Shown: positions 48,060-58,800 of the stretch, in pieces | How positions within the stretch are numbered: position 1 is the stretch's first letter | Layout: each line of letters opens with the position of its first letter | Assembly: GCF_011397635.1 (NCBI RefSeq) | Contig: NC_064763.1 | Location: 26,735,437 to 26,799,436, forward strand | Length of the DNA stretch: 64,000 bases | Source: Epinephelus fuscoguttatus | Taxonomy: Eukaryota > Chordata > Actinopteri > Perciformes > Serranidae | Direction of reading: 5' to 3' | The notes under the pieces: generated by a model | Told to the model about the DNA's origin: nothing | The model's input: the letters and a program-made list of their open reading frames with translations, nothing else | The model's database searches: none | Position numbers and translations under genes: made by a program

Positions 48060-51000
48060 ATGGCTGTGCCTTTTGTTCAAGACTGGGACCTGATTCAGAC
48101 TCTGGGAGAAGGAGCCTATGGAGAGTATGAAGCCTCCTTTATCATTAAAAAACAATCATTAAGCAAACAAAAAGCATTTAATGTAGAAATACAGCACGAT
48201 TAACATGTCATGGTGTAGATGTATAGTTAAAAGCATTTACACTCAATTCTGTGTATGAGTACCAAGATTACGTGAGGTCAGAGTTAAAGATAATCCTTTA
48301 TTAGTCCCATGACAGGGAAATTTGCATCATTTCAGCAGCTAAAGGGATGGTGCGAACTAGATGCTTCAGTAGCAATAAAAAGTATGCATTGGTTAAAAAA
48401 AACAAAAACACAGATCAGTCCAATAAGTAAACGGTAAAAGCAAAATATAATAAATTAACAGGCTGATGAATGTTGGAAGTATAGGTACTGCACATTTTAG
48501 CATAGTATTGCACCTTAGTGATGATTGTAAACAGTAGACTAAAAGCAAGATATGAGAAATAAATAAACTGCTGAATGGCTAGATTCACATTATTGCACAT
48601 TGGTACATACTGATATTGCACAGAAGTGATAATTGATTGTTGGTAGTCAGTTTTTTGTGCTTGAAGTCTGCTGGGAGCAGTGGTGATTGTATAGTCTGAC
48701 AGCAGCAGGAAGGATCTACGGTAACGCTCCTTCAAACACCGTGGGTGAAGCAGCCTGTCACTGAAGGAGCTTGGGATGGGATGCATGGGGTGGGACATGT
48801 TGTCCATAAGGGATGAAAGCTTAGCTATTGTTCTCCTGTCTCCCACCACCTCCACTGTGTCAAGGGAACATCCCAGGACAGAGCTGGCCTTCTTAACTAG
48901 TCTGTTAAGTCTCCTCCAGTCAGATGTCAAGATGCTGCCGCCCCAGCAAGATGGCTGATGCCACCACAGAGTCAAATCAATGTCATGTACAGTTACTTTT
49001 TACACACAGTTCAGTCAGGAGCCTCTTTATTGCAACAATGATACAGTTTAGTTTGTCAGGAGTGCCCCTGCTCATGTGATGCCGTGCAGCAAATTTGACC
49101 CTAACCTCTTGTTTTTACTGCAAGAGTTAAAATCTGCTGCTGACTGCAGACTTTGTTATCTGTTCCTCACATGATACTCCCCCTTTGTCTTGGAGAACAT
49201 GCACTTGCTCTCCCAGTTAACACAAGTATACCTGTTAATACAGTATAATGTTGAAGTCTGATATGCAACAAACACTTGGTGACTTTCCCACATTTGACAT
49301 TTCCACAAACTGACAGATTTCACCTCTTTTGTGCTCTGCCACGTGCTTTTGCAGAGTGAGGCTGCTGGTGAACAGGCAGACGGAGGAGGCGGTGGCAGTG
49401 AAGGTGATCGATACCTCTCAGGCTAAAGAGTGCGCTGAAAATGTCAAGAAGGAGGTCTGCATCCATAAGGTGGGTCATTCACCTGTAGTACAGTCAGTAT
49501 GACCTTAAGTATGAAAGGATAATATAGGTATTATTAACTGAAACAGAAAGGCATTTGTATTTGCTAGCTAATGATATATGACATGAGAAAATCGCCCCTT
49601 GTCCATTTCATAGAACTGCATGTAATAATTTTAACTGGAGCTCAAATGTGACTTTGTAATTTTAACTTGCATGTATCGTTTAGCTAGCTAAAACCTCTTA
49701 AACGGTTTCTTAATTAGAAATGTTTAAATGTGAACAAAGTGACATTTGCTTCTGTTTAGATGCTCAACCACCAAAACATCGTACGTTTCTTTGGCCATCG
49801 GAAGGAAGGTACGACTATGTACCTCTTCCTGGAGTACTGCACCGGCGGAGAACTGTTCGACCGAATTGGTGAGAATTGGTTAATCATTCAGTCTTCTCTT
49901 TAAACATGACAACTGTCATACCAGAAGCCACAAGTATTCAGTTTTTGACCCTCAAATAAATTTTAAAGGGAAAATTTATTTTCGTATTCTTGAACCTGGA
50001 CTCTATTTTCCTGTGTTTTTGTGTCCAAGTGATGAATGGAGACCATTGTAGCCAGCAGCCACAAAACAGGCTGCAATGTAAACCCTACAGGGAAATGTGC
50101 ATTGTCAGCTTAGGTCCGTTAAAATGACTGTTTTTGCAACTGACAGGCTCAAATTGTTACTGTTAAGTGTCAACATTATGGAAAGGTCACTACAGAGAAA
50201 TAAAAATATGTCTTGTTTTTGTTGTTGTTTTTGTTTTTTAGATTAGTTTTGGCATTTTACCTTCACTGGATAGGACAGCTGTCAGAGTGAAATGGGGTGA
50301 AAGAGAGGGGATGACACTCGGCAAAAGGCAGTGGGTTGGAAATGAATGTGAAGCCGCTACTGGAAACCCTAAAATGTTTTTTAAGATAACACTAAGCTAT
50401 GCTCTCCATACTCCAACACAACAGACTCTTTCTGGCACTCCTCTCTGCAACTCTCAGTAATGTTTTCATTGTTGTTCCTCCTGCAAAAAGGCACCTCGCA
50501 CAAGATTTCAAAATGAGTTTTCTTCTTTAGCGAGACTTGTTCACAGTAACAAACAATCAAAGGTTAAAGAAAAACATTTGATTTCTCTGTAGGTTCCTCT
50601 CCATTACGTTGTCAGACGCTTATAATAAGGATGTGAGCCTGTCAGTGGCAAAAACACTTTAACTGACGGTGCACAGTTGCCCATAAGGATTACATCACGG
50701 CCTGTTTCGCTACTGCGGCTGCAGTGGTTTCTCTGAATACTGGACCAGTGTCAGAAATTGTTGTATCCATTAGTCACTTAGAAAAGAAAGCATGGGGAAA
50801 ATGGGTCCAGGCTGAAAAATGCTAAGTTTCCTTTTGAGCTCTCCAGACTTTTACATTTTCTTTTCTGTGTTTAATTTAACAGTTATATTCATTATAAAAA
50901 CATTGGATTAGAAAATGTAATTCAAAGTATACTTGACAGTTGGATGAAAACATAGCTTCTTATTTTTGTCTTCTGTTTTACTCTTCAAATTAAAATGCAT

Positions 51001-54000
51001 TTACATAGCCAAATTGGAAAAATGACAAACAGTATTGGCAGTGGATCACATGACTGGTTGATAGTTGATATTCAATAAAAGGCTGATAGCCTGATGCATT
51101 ACTCTGCTGCTACTTTCTAGAGATGCTGTTTATTTATATGATGCTGTGTGTTTGGATAGTGGTTAGTCATTCAAGTTATTAAAATGTTCTTTTTGTTTTA
51201 GAGCCTGACGTTGGGATGGCAGAGAAAGATGCTCATAGATTTTTCCAGCAGCTAATAGCAGCTGTGGTGAGTGAAGTCAAATCTGTGTGTTAATGTTTCT
51301 GCACCTGATTCTGCTGTTATTAAACTCTCAGTTGCACTTCTGCAGGAATACCTCCACTGTAAGGGCATCACCCACAGAGACATAAAGCCAGAGAACATTT
51401 TGCTGGATGACAAAGGTGAGGAAATATAGTGTGTGTCGAGGGGTAGAAGGAATATCTTTGGTGTGTATTCATCTGATGTTTTTCTCTACCTTTAGATAAC
51501 CTGAAGCTGACAGACTTTGGCCTGGCCACCATGTTTCGCTTCAAAGGACGAGAGCGTCTTCTGAGTCGACTCTGCGGGACTCTTCCCTACGTGGCTCCGG
51601 AGCTTCTCAGCCAAACAGAGTACAAAGCTCAGCCCGCAGATATCTGGGCCTGTGGGATCGTTCTCACTGCCATGCTGGCTGGAGGTAAGATCACATAGTC
51701 TGAGGCTGTGTCTGAAATCATTCACTCATCAAGTACTCCCTGCTCACTGTCTGTACAGAGTGCTATGCAGAGGACTATACAGTGAGCTCATAAGCTAAAT
51801 GAAAACACACTTTAAAACGTGCCAGATCAACGTCGGCTGATGGACCATCCATAATAAATACCAACATGTGTTTTCATAATAAATACATGATAATATACTG
51901 AGCATATTTTCCAAAATTAATAAATACAAAGTACCTTGTGGCTGTTCGTGTTGTGATACACAGCTCTGATCACATTAAGCATTATTTTTATGCCACAACT
52001 CATCAATTTTTTTTTTTTTTTGTGCCTTTCACATGGTCGATATGCATCCCTACTTTCTACATGTATAGAGGAAATTGAAAACATGCTAATGAACTGTCCT
52101 GTTTCTTCTTCTTGCATCTTCAGGTATTACAGAAGCATTGTCTGTATGCAGTTATGGGTGGGAACGTTTGTCACTGTCTCTGCGTTGCTTCTTTTCCAGA
52201 GCTGCCATGGGACCAGCCCACTGAGAGCTGTCAGGAGTATTCAGACTGGCTCCAAAAGAAAACATACCTACCTCCTTGGAAGAAAATACAACCAATGCCT
52301 CTTAGTAAGCCACAGATTATTTAAGTTTGAATACTATATTTCTGACTTAGTCTTGGAGATTTATTTGACTCACATTTAACCTCTCTCTTCAGGTTTGTTG
52401 TCCAAGTTGCTGCTGGCCAGTCCAGATGGTCGCATCACCATCGCTGACATAAAGAAAGACCGCTGGTTCACTCAAGGCAGGTCTCAATGTCAGTATCAGT
52501 ATTAGTATATATTGTGTTCACTGGACTGATGTCTGTCTGTGTGTCTCTGCAGGGTCAAAGCAAACACCTCTGGGCTCAGCAGGAAACAAACATCTTCGAT
52601 CAGACGTGGGACAGATATCCCGAGCCAACAGGTCAGAGCTTTGTGTCTTTAATATTTTAACTCAAATGTGTGTTTCTGTTTGTGCCTGTAATCTTAAGAC
52701 CAAATTTCTCCCTCTGCAGTGATGACAGAAATGTTTCCAGCTCTCAGCCTGATTTTGCAGCAGGTGGCTGGGAAGCCATGTTGATCATTGGTCAAAGTGA
52801 CGGCCAAGTCAGCTTCTCTCAGCCGATCAAGCCGGAGCACATGCTGCTGGGTAGTCAGCTGCTGGGCACACCTGGAGCCAGTCAGGTAATTCACATACAT
52901 ACAGTGCAACATCAGTTTGTAACCTCTTTATATAATGTATCTCATAACGTGTGTGAGCTTTATGAGAGAGAGTTTACGAAATCCTACCTTAAAACGCTAA
53001 TGCATTCATACTGACTCTGTCCTTTCTGTGTGTAGTCACCTTGGCAGAGATTAGTGCGGAGGATGACTCGTTTCTTCACCACTGTGAATGCCGAAGTCTC
53101 CTTGACTGCCCTGACGGACGCCTGTGACAGCCTGTCACTCGGCTTCAAACTCACCTGCACCAAACAGGTACATCTGTGCTCGAGTATACAGGATTCAAAA
53201 CTTAACAGAGGTTAAATACACTCTTTAATGGATAAAGAAAACACCACCACACAGCCAGACACAGCAGGGTGACCACATAAGCTTCCTCCAGCTGCTACAG
53301 ACCATAATACACTTGGGTTTTAATCTACCTCTGTCTGCCTTTTAGGTGACGGTGAGCACGCTTGACAAACGCAAGAACAAACTCATCTTCAAAGTCCACT
53401 TGCTAGAGATGAATCAGAGAGTGCTGCTGGACTTCAGACTGTCTAAGGTGAGTTTTAGCTTTTCAAAATGGTACATGTGTGTCTAACATGAGTAATCCAT
53501 TACCACATTAAAACTGACACTAAAGTCTGAGACAGTGACGTGTGTTATTGAATATGGAAGAAGTATAGACACAGCAACATCCTGTTGTTGAGAAAAAGTA
53601 ACAGTTTTGGAGGATTTATCCATTCAAACAACTGCAGTGCAGATGTACCAACATGTCCAACACCGTCATCATCCGATATCAATATACATTTTTCTTTTAA
53701 CTCAAGTACAAGTCTTGATGGAAAACATGCTGCATCTTTAAGCCGTATTTATCTTTAGCATGTGGTTTTCAAATTATGTGTGTTGGAGGCAGTCAATGTA
53801 CCTTATCGCAGATTGCTGCTCAAAAATCACACCTTCTCAGACTCATAGCTCAGTCAAATCTGAACACAGGCATGACTCGCCTATTTTTATATTCAGTTAC
53901 ACTCCCCAAGGATAATATTATGTCTGGAGTCCTTTGTGAATACCATAAACATTCATTAATCTGCTCAGAAATCATACAAAAAAGAAGCTCCTTATAACTC

Positions 54001-55011
54001 CAGAACTTGCCTGAGAATCATCACGGTTTTAAGTTTTCTTTAGTATTAAAGTAATTCAGTGACAGTTGTGTGTACATCCATGAGTAGGTTGCAAAGAGGA
54101 ACTGTTAATATTATATTCGGCATGTTTTTAATAATGCTAGTTAGCCAAAATGTAAACAAATGTGGATTAAAACAAACGAGGTTCAAGTTGTTGTCCCCAG
54201 TGAACACTCCTTGGCAGTGTGACAAGTTAAAGGCTTTGAAAACTCCTGACTAAGGCAATTAATTAATTAAATGTATTTATATATAAAATTAAGCTGATTC
54301 AAGTGGTGTAGTGCAGTGGAAAACAACTTGACAAAATGGCTATTTAAGAATTGGATCAGTATTGAGAGAAGATAAAATGGCAGCAAGTGCCAGTGGACAT
54401 TAGCTTTTTGTCAGCCAGCTGAAAATATACACTTATACTTTATAGGCTTACATCCCTGTGGGTCCATGTAGCACTGAAGAGGTTACTATTAGTCCACGTG
54501 ATTTCATGTTTACGCCTCTTGGCTCAAATGTAAAAAGTTTGATGACATAATGTACTCTTTATTTCCCCCTTTGGTCCAAACCAAGGGAGGGAAACTAAAC
54601 TTAAAGAACAACATAAATGGGGCGTCGGTGGCTTGGTGGTTGAGCAGGCGCCCCATGTACAAGGCTGTTGCCGCAGCGGCCCGGGTTCGAATCCAGCCTG
54701 TGGCCCTTTGCTGCATGTCACTCCCTCTCTCTCTCTCCCCCCTTCACACTTGTCTGTCCTATCAATTAAAGGCTTAGAAATGCCCAAAAAATATCTTTAA
54801 GAAAAAAAAACAAAACATAAATAACCTGGAAGAAGAGTTGAAGAGTACATTTAGCTCATTGTGCAAGTGCAAGTTATCTTCAGGGAGATGTTGATGTGTG
54901 TCTCTGTGTTTCCAGGGTGACGGTCTGGAGTTTAAACGTCTCTTTGTGAAGATAAAACACAAGCTCGGGGACATCATCAGCACTCAGAAGATTTTACCCC
55001 CCATCACATGA
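48060..55011 (+). CDS. chek1: Checkpoint kinase 1 (CHK1)
   Basis: Thirteen coding exons: 48060-48124, 49355-49469, 49760-49868, 51202-51266, 51346-51415, 51496-51684, 52200-52304, 52393-52476, 52553-52631, 52720-52885, 53036-53167, 53346-53447 and 54916-55011; 458 residues (human 476). It is a nuclear serine/threonine kinase that ATR activates on DNA damage to block CDC25. Seen: glycine loop GEGAYGE (16-22), Lys38, HRDIKPEN with Asp130, DFG at 148-150, and GTLPYVAPE. After the kinase domain, SQ sites at 302-303 and 348-349 correspond to the ATR sites Ser317 and Ser345 of human CHK1. The C-terminal KA1-like part ends with [15 protein letters not shown]. Odd point: the exon 52393-52476 seems to end at a GC donor. 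The linker after the kinase domain is poorly conserved. Confidence 0.96.
48297..48975 (-). mobile_element. Non-LTR retrotransposon 3' fragment in chek1 intron 1
   Basis: On the minus strand an open frame (48975-48415) contains [40 protein letters not shown] and [16 protein letters not shown]. This is a familiar fish LINE reverse-transcriptase C-terminus. The adjoining 3' part has the complement of CCTTTATTAGTCCCATGACA, typical of the same element's 3' UTR. It is 5'-truncated and lies antisense in chek1 intron 1 (48125-49354). Confidence 0.8.
50228..50375 (-). mobile_element. tRNA-derived SINE copy (minus strand), chek1 intron 3
   Basis: GATAGGACAGCTGTCAGAG, then GAGAGGGGATGACACTCGGC, then GGTTGGAAATGAATGTGAAGC form the reverse complement of the SINE seen at 54619-54813, with decay of the tRNA-like part. 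It lies in the intron between exons ending 49868 and starting 51202. Confidence 0.6.
54619..54813 (+). mobile_element. tRNA-derived SINE with 9-bp target duplication
   Basis: The head GGGGCGTCGGTGGCTTGGTGG has an A-box-like TGGCTTGGTGG, and GGTTCGAATCC (54684-54694) is a B box. A body with TTGCTGCATGTCACTCCCTC and an A-rich tail follow. AACATAAAT stands directly before (54610-54618) and after (54814-54822) the element. It lies in sense orientation in the last intron of chek1. Diverged reverse copies are at 29270-29425 and 50228-50375. Confidence 0.85.
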
Positions 55012-55101
55012 GCGGCCACTACAAACACACTTTTATGGACATTGTAGGGAGAACCTGTATATATTTAGCTGTTCTATTGCTAAATGTATTCTGATGTTCT
55101 C

Positions 55102-55103
<2 letters not shown>

Positions 55104-55150
<47 letters not shown>
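55104..55150. repeat. (GT)n microsatellite in chek1 3' UTR
   Basis: A GT run of about 47 bases lies about 90 bases after the chek1 stop and before its AATAAA (55391-55396). Confidence 0.97.
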
Positions 55151-55152
<2 letters not shown>

Positions 55153-55390
55153 ACTCTCTTGTACTTCTATCCATGTGAAAACCTATTAAGTGTTAAGATA
55201 CCAGGAGGGAGGGCAGTTTTTTTTAAAAAAGCTGGGTTAAGTCATCACTCTTTTTAAGAAGTTAGTTAAGTTTAGTGTTACACAGTGATGATTGTCAAAG
55301 GAATGTTCACATAGAGATAGAGGCAAGTGTGTGTGTCTGTGTGTGTGTTTTGTTCTGATTATGTTTGACATGATACAGTCCAAAGATGTG

Positions 55391-55396
55391 AATAAA
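55391..55396 (+). terminator. Candidate polyadenylation signal of chek1
   Basis: AATAAA 380 bases after the stop codon. The convergent gene's minus-strand ATTAAA (55609-55604) lies about 210 bases on, so the two 3' ends need not overlap. Confidence 0.55.
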
Positions 55397-55603
55397 TTAT
55401 TAAAAGACCAAGAAACTGTCCTGCGATAACTTATGCACATAATAAGGATACATAGATATTCAGTATCCATGCATGAAAGCCTTTCTGTGAAATTGTTATG
55501 TAAGGAAACAGCAGGTGGTGTTCAAGCCTTTTAGATAAGCTGCTAACAACAAAAGTAAACTAAAACAAAAAAAGAAACACTCCTGTTGGCTGAGCAATAC
55601 ATA

Positions 55604-55609
55604 TTTAAT
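55604..55609 (-). terminator. Candidate polyadenylation signal of the Ig-superfamily gene
   Basis: ATTAAA on the minus strand, about 200 bases after the stop codon at 55807. It is a variant hexamer, so confidence is limited. Confidence 0.35.
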
Positions 55610-55806
55610 ATAGAAATTGATGGATGTTCATGCTTCAGATGACGGTATGACAAAGTTTGTAGCTAAAGATTTAAGAGGAGAACCGTTATTGTAATTGAGA
55701 TCTAAGTCACAGACTGCATATACTGTAATGATTGTGCAAACTGTCTACAAAACTATAAATTCCAGGTTAAAATAGAACTGAAGGAGTCTCTGATACACGT
55801 GTACGA

Positions 55807-58800
55807 CTATGATCCTGTAGCCTTAACGGTGATGGTGACGTTGACAGGCTCTTCTCCAGGAGGAGGGGCTTGGCTGGTGGTGAGGGGTGAAGCTGCCCGG
55901 GGTAAAGCTATGGTTGGACCTGGAAACGACCAGGAAAAGATGTCAAGGGTCAGCATCAGGTAGACAAGCACAAAGCCTATTAAGTTTGTTGCTGGTTGAA
56001 ACAGACTGCTTATAAAATCTAATGAGCTGACTGGGTGACTACAAGATTTAAAGGTCCAGTGTGCAGAATTTACAGGGATATATTTGCAGAAATTGAATAT
56101 AATATAAGTATGTTTCCTTTAGTGTAATAGCACCTGAAAATGATAATCATGTTTTCCTTACCTTAGAATGAGCTGTTTACATCCGCATAGGGAGCTTGTT
56201 GTTTATGGAGATTGACATGTTTCTACAGTAGCCCAGAACGGACAAACCAAACCCTGGCTCTAGACCGGGCAATTATAACATTTTCGCATCTTGGCCACTG
56301 TAGTTGAAAGCCTGTCTGCAACAAGCAGCATCAGACAGAACTGTTTTTTGTTTTTTTTTTTTTGCTTTATTCAGAGGTTTTACCGGTTTAAATCACCTGA
56401 GGCCTGTGCTACGAAGCAAGATTCGAAGTTAGCGAGGTAACTTAAGGGTTAACTTTGGGTTTTCAGTACTGTTCGATACTAATGTCACACAGGCCCATAG
56501 CTCAGTGATACCTGCATGTAATTCAAGTCGAGGCCGAGGGTACAGAGTATCGTTTACATCCCACGTCATTAACATTTTACTGTATCGCAGTCCCAAACAC
56601 TCGCGGTACCATTTCATCTCATATGATATGAAGTAGCCTACTTCATTCATGGTTCTGATGATTCTGCTCGTGGCTGGATAGGAAAACCCAGAGTTGACTG
56701 AACTAGTTGATTACCAGCTATGTTATTCAGAAGGCCAATGTTAGGGTTAGTCAAGCCACATAACGAAAAGAGATCGTGGGTAAGTTGAACTGGTTTCATA
56801 GTACAGGCCTCAGATCCATTTGTTTTGGAGAGGAAGAGACCTCTGCAGATGATTCAGCTCCTGGTAAAAACCTCCTGAAACAATTCTAACTGGGAGAAGT
56901 TTCAGCTAGATGCAATGTTCAATCCTCAGCTTGAAATACCCTAAATCTTACCTACTGAACCTTTGAAATACTTTGAAAGCCAACTGTATTAATCTGTGGA
57001 AAACTTAAAACAAGAAAGGCTACATATGTATTTTGTTAGGCTTAGTTTCCTTGATTTTCCTCTTTGCCTCATTTTCTTATGTTCCTAATTTCTTCCTCCA
57101 AAATACCCTTCAAAGTAAAACCTCCTGGATTGTCGATTAATTTTTACTGTCGTCCTCCTGTGAGTTGAGGGTTGATGTCACAGATGACAGTTCTGAACAA
57201 GGGGAAATGTGTGAATGTGCTGCAGCTGAGCAGCTAGTTCGCTATGTAGTCTGCAAACTGAGCAGTGCACTTTTCGCATGTGAGTATTTGTTCGGTCACT
57301 CATTCAACAAACTGAAGTGCAAGGCAAGATGTGTGTTAGGAGTACTAAAGTGGGCTGCTGTTCAGAGTCTGTGGCTCTTGTGTTGTGTGGCATACTGTTG
57401 TCTGGCTCAGCGTGACCATCTGCTCTGCCTATGATGGCATGCTGACGTTACTGCTTTATAAACATAAGGTATTTGATGGATTAATGCAAAGATGGGGTTG
57501 GAGGGAGGTGGGGGCAGTGAGGTAACCCTGACATAGTCCATCTGTAGGCTTATATGAACATGCTTGATGTGGGTTCATCTTGCCTGGACTGGGTGATTCA
57601 CCGATCTCCTCTATTCCTCCCTCCGACCTGGCTACCACTTCATCCTCTGGGAAGTTGATGTTTTCCCTCGACTGGCTGTGTTGCCTGTTCACAACAAAAG
57701 AGCAAACTTTTAAAAATGCATATCTGTGCACAAAATGTCTGTTAACATCATCACACATTTTTCATTGTTGATAGACAGGGATACAGATACTCACAAACCA
57801 AACAGCATGTCGTGTAGTCCTGGGAAAGGAAACACAGAGCATTAGTGCAACATAAGGGGAAAACAGCTTTATTATTCAAGTCATTAAGACATTGGTGCTT
57901 GTGTATGGGACTCACGAGGGTTGTTGTTGCGGTTGCGGATAATGAAGATGAGCAGCAGCGCTGTGAGGATGGCTGCAATGAGCATCCCGCCTATCGCTGC
58001 TCCGATCACAGCAGGGTACATATTGTAGCGTGGTTCCGCTGCAACACATCACAGTTACACATTGCAAAATAGTACACCTCTGACAAAACACTGACAGTTG
58101 CAAAACTTAATTAGAGTCTCGCTTTTTTTTTTCATCATGTTTCAATTCCCTCCAGTGGTTCTCAACCCACGTCAGTGTTGTTCTTGCACTGTGAAATGAA
58201 CTCGTGATTGTTGAGTTATGTAGCTTCACTGACAGTGTTTGTTCATAAGTTTGGTTGACAAAATGATTTTGTTAAAGCAAGACTGTAACTTATGAGAGAG
58301 GATAGAACAAATGTGTCCTCTTATAAATAAAAAGTTGAATTTATAAGCAAAAAACGCATTCTTGCTCAGTTTTATACACTGTCTGGTTTTGCTGCTGCAG
58401 CCTCACTTGGTCTGGTATGACCGGTAGCATATGGTGGCTAGTGTTAGCCAGCTTTAGACAGTGCAGGGGTTGAAAACCACTGGTCTACTCTACCCTGACA
58501 CCTACAACCCTTTCTACACCCTCAACAATCACCTGGCTTGGTTAGAGCAATCAAATCCTGCTACACATGGTACAGTTAACACAAAGAAGGCACACAGGGC
58601 CAGTTAGAGGAAAGGTAAGGAGCAGGGAAGGGAAGGGAAGGGAAGGAGGTAAACAGGAAGTGGGTGGAAAGTGTGGAGCTGTGAAGGGTGTGTAACTGTT
58701 TGTATGTATTCTTGTGTGTGTTTGAGTCTTTCACCTAAGTGGGTAACAAAACAAAAGAAAAAGAAAAACGTTAGACTGTCATCAAAGACATTTAAACAGC

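Noticed and set aside
51492-51725. Minus-strand open frame opposite a chek1 kinase exon
   Set aside because: It is the antisense shadow of the exon encoding the DFG region.
52477-52482. Ordinary GT donor at 52481 for the chek1 exon starting at 52393
   Set aside because: It shifts the downstream frame and loses the conserved SQ region, so the GC donor (or GT at 52489) is preferred.
54684-54694. GGTTCGAATCC B box suggesting a tRNA gene
   Set aside because: It belongs to a SINE with a tail and target duplication; the sequence does not fold into a full cloverleaf in my reading.
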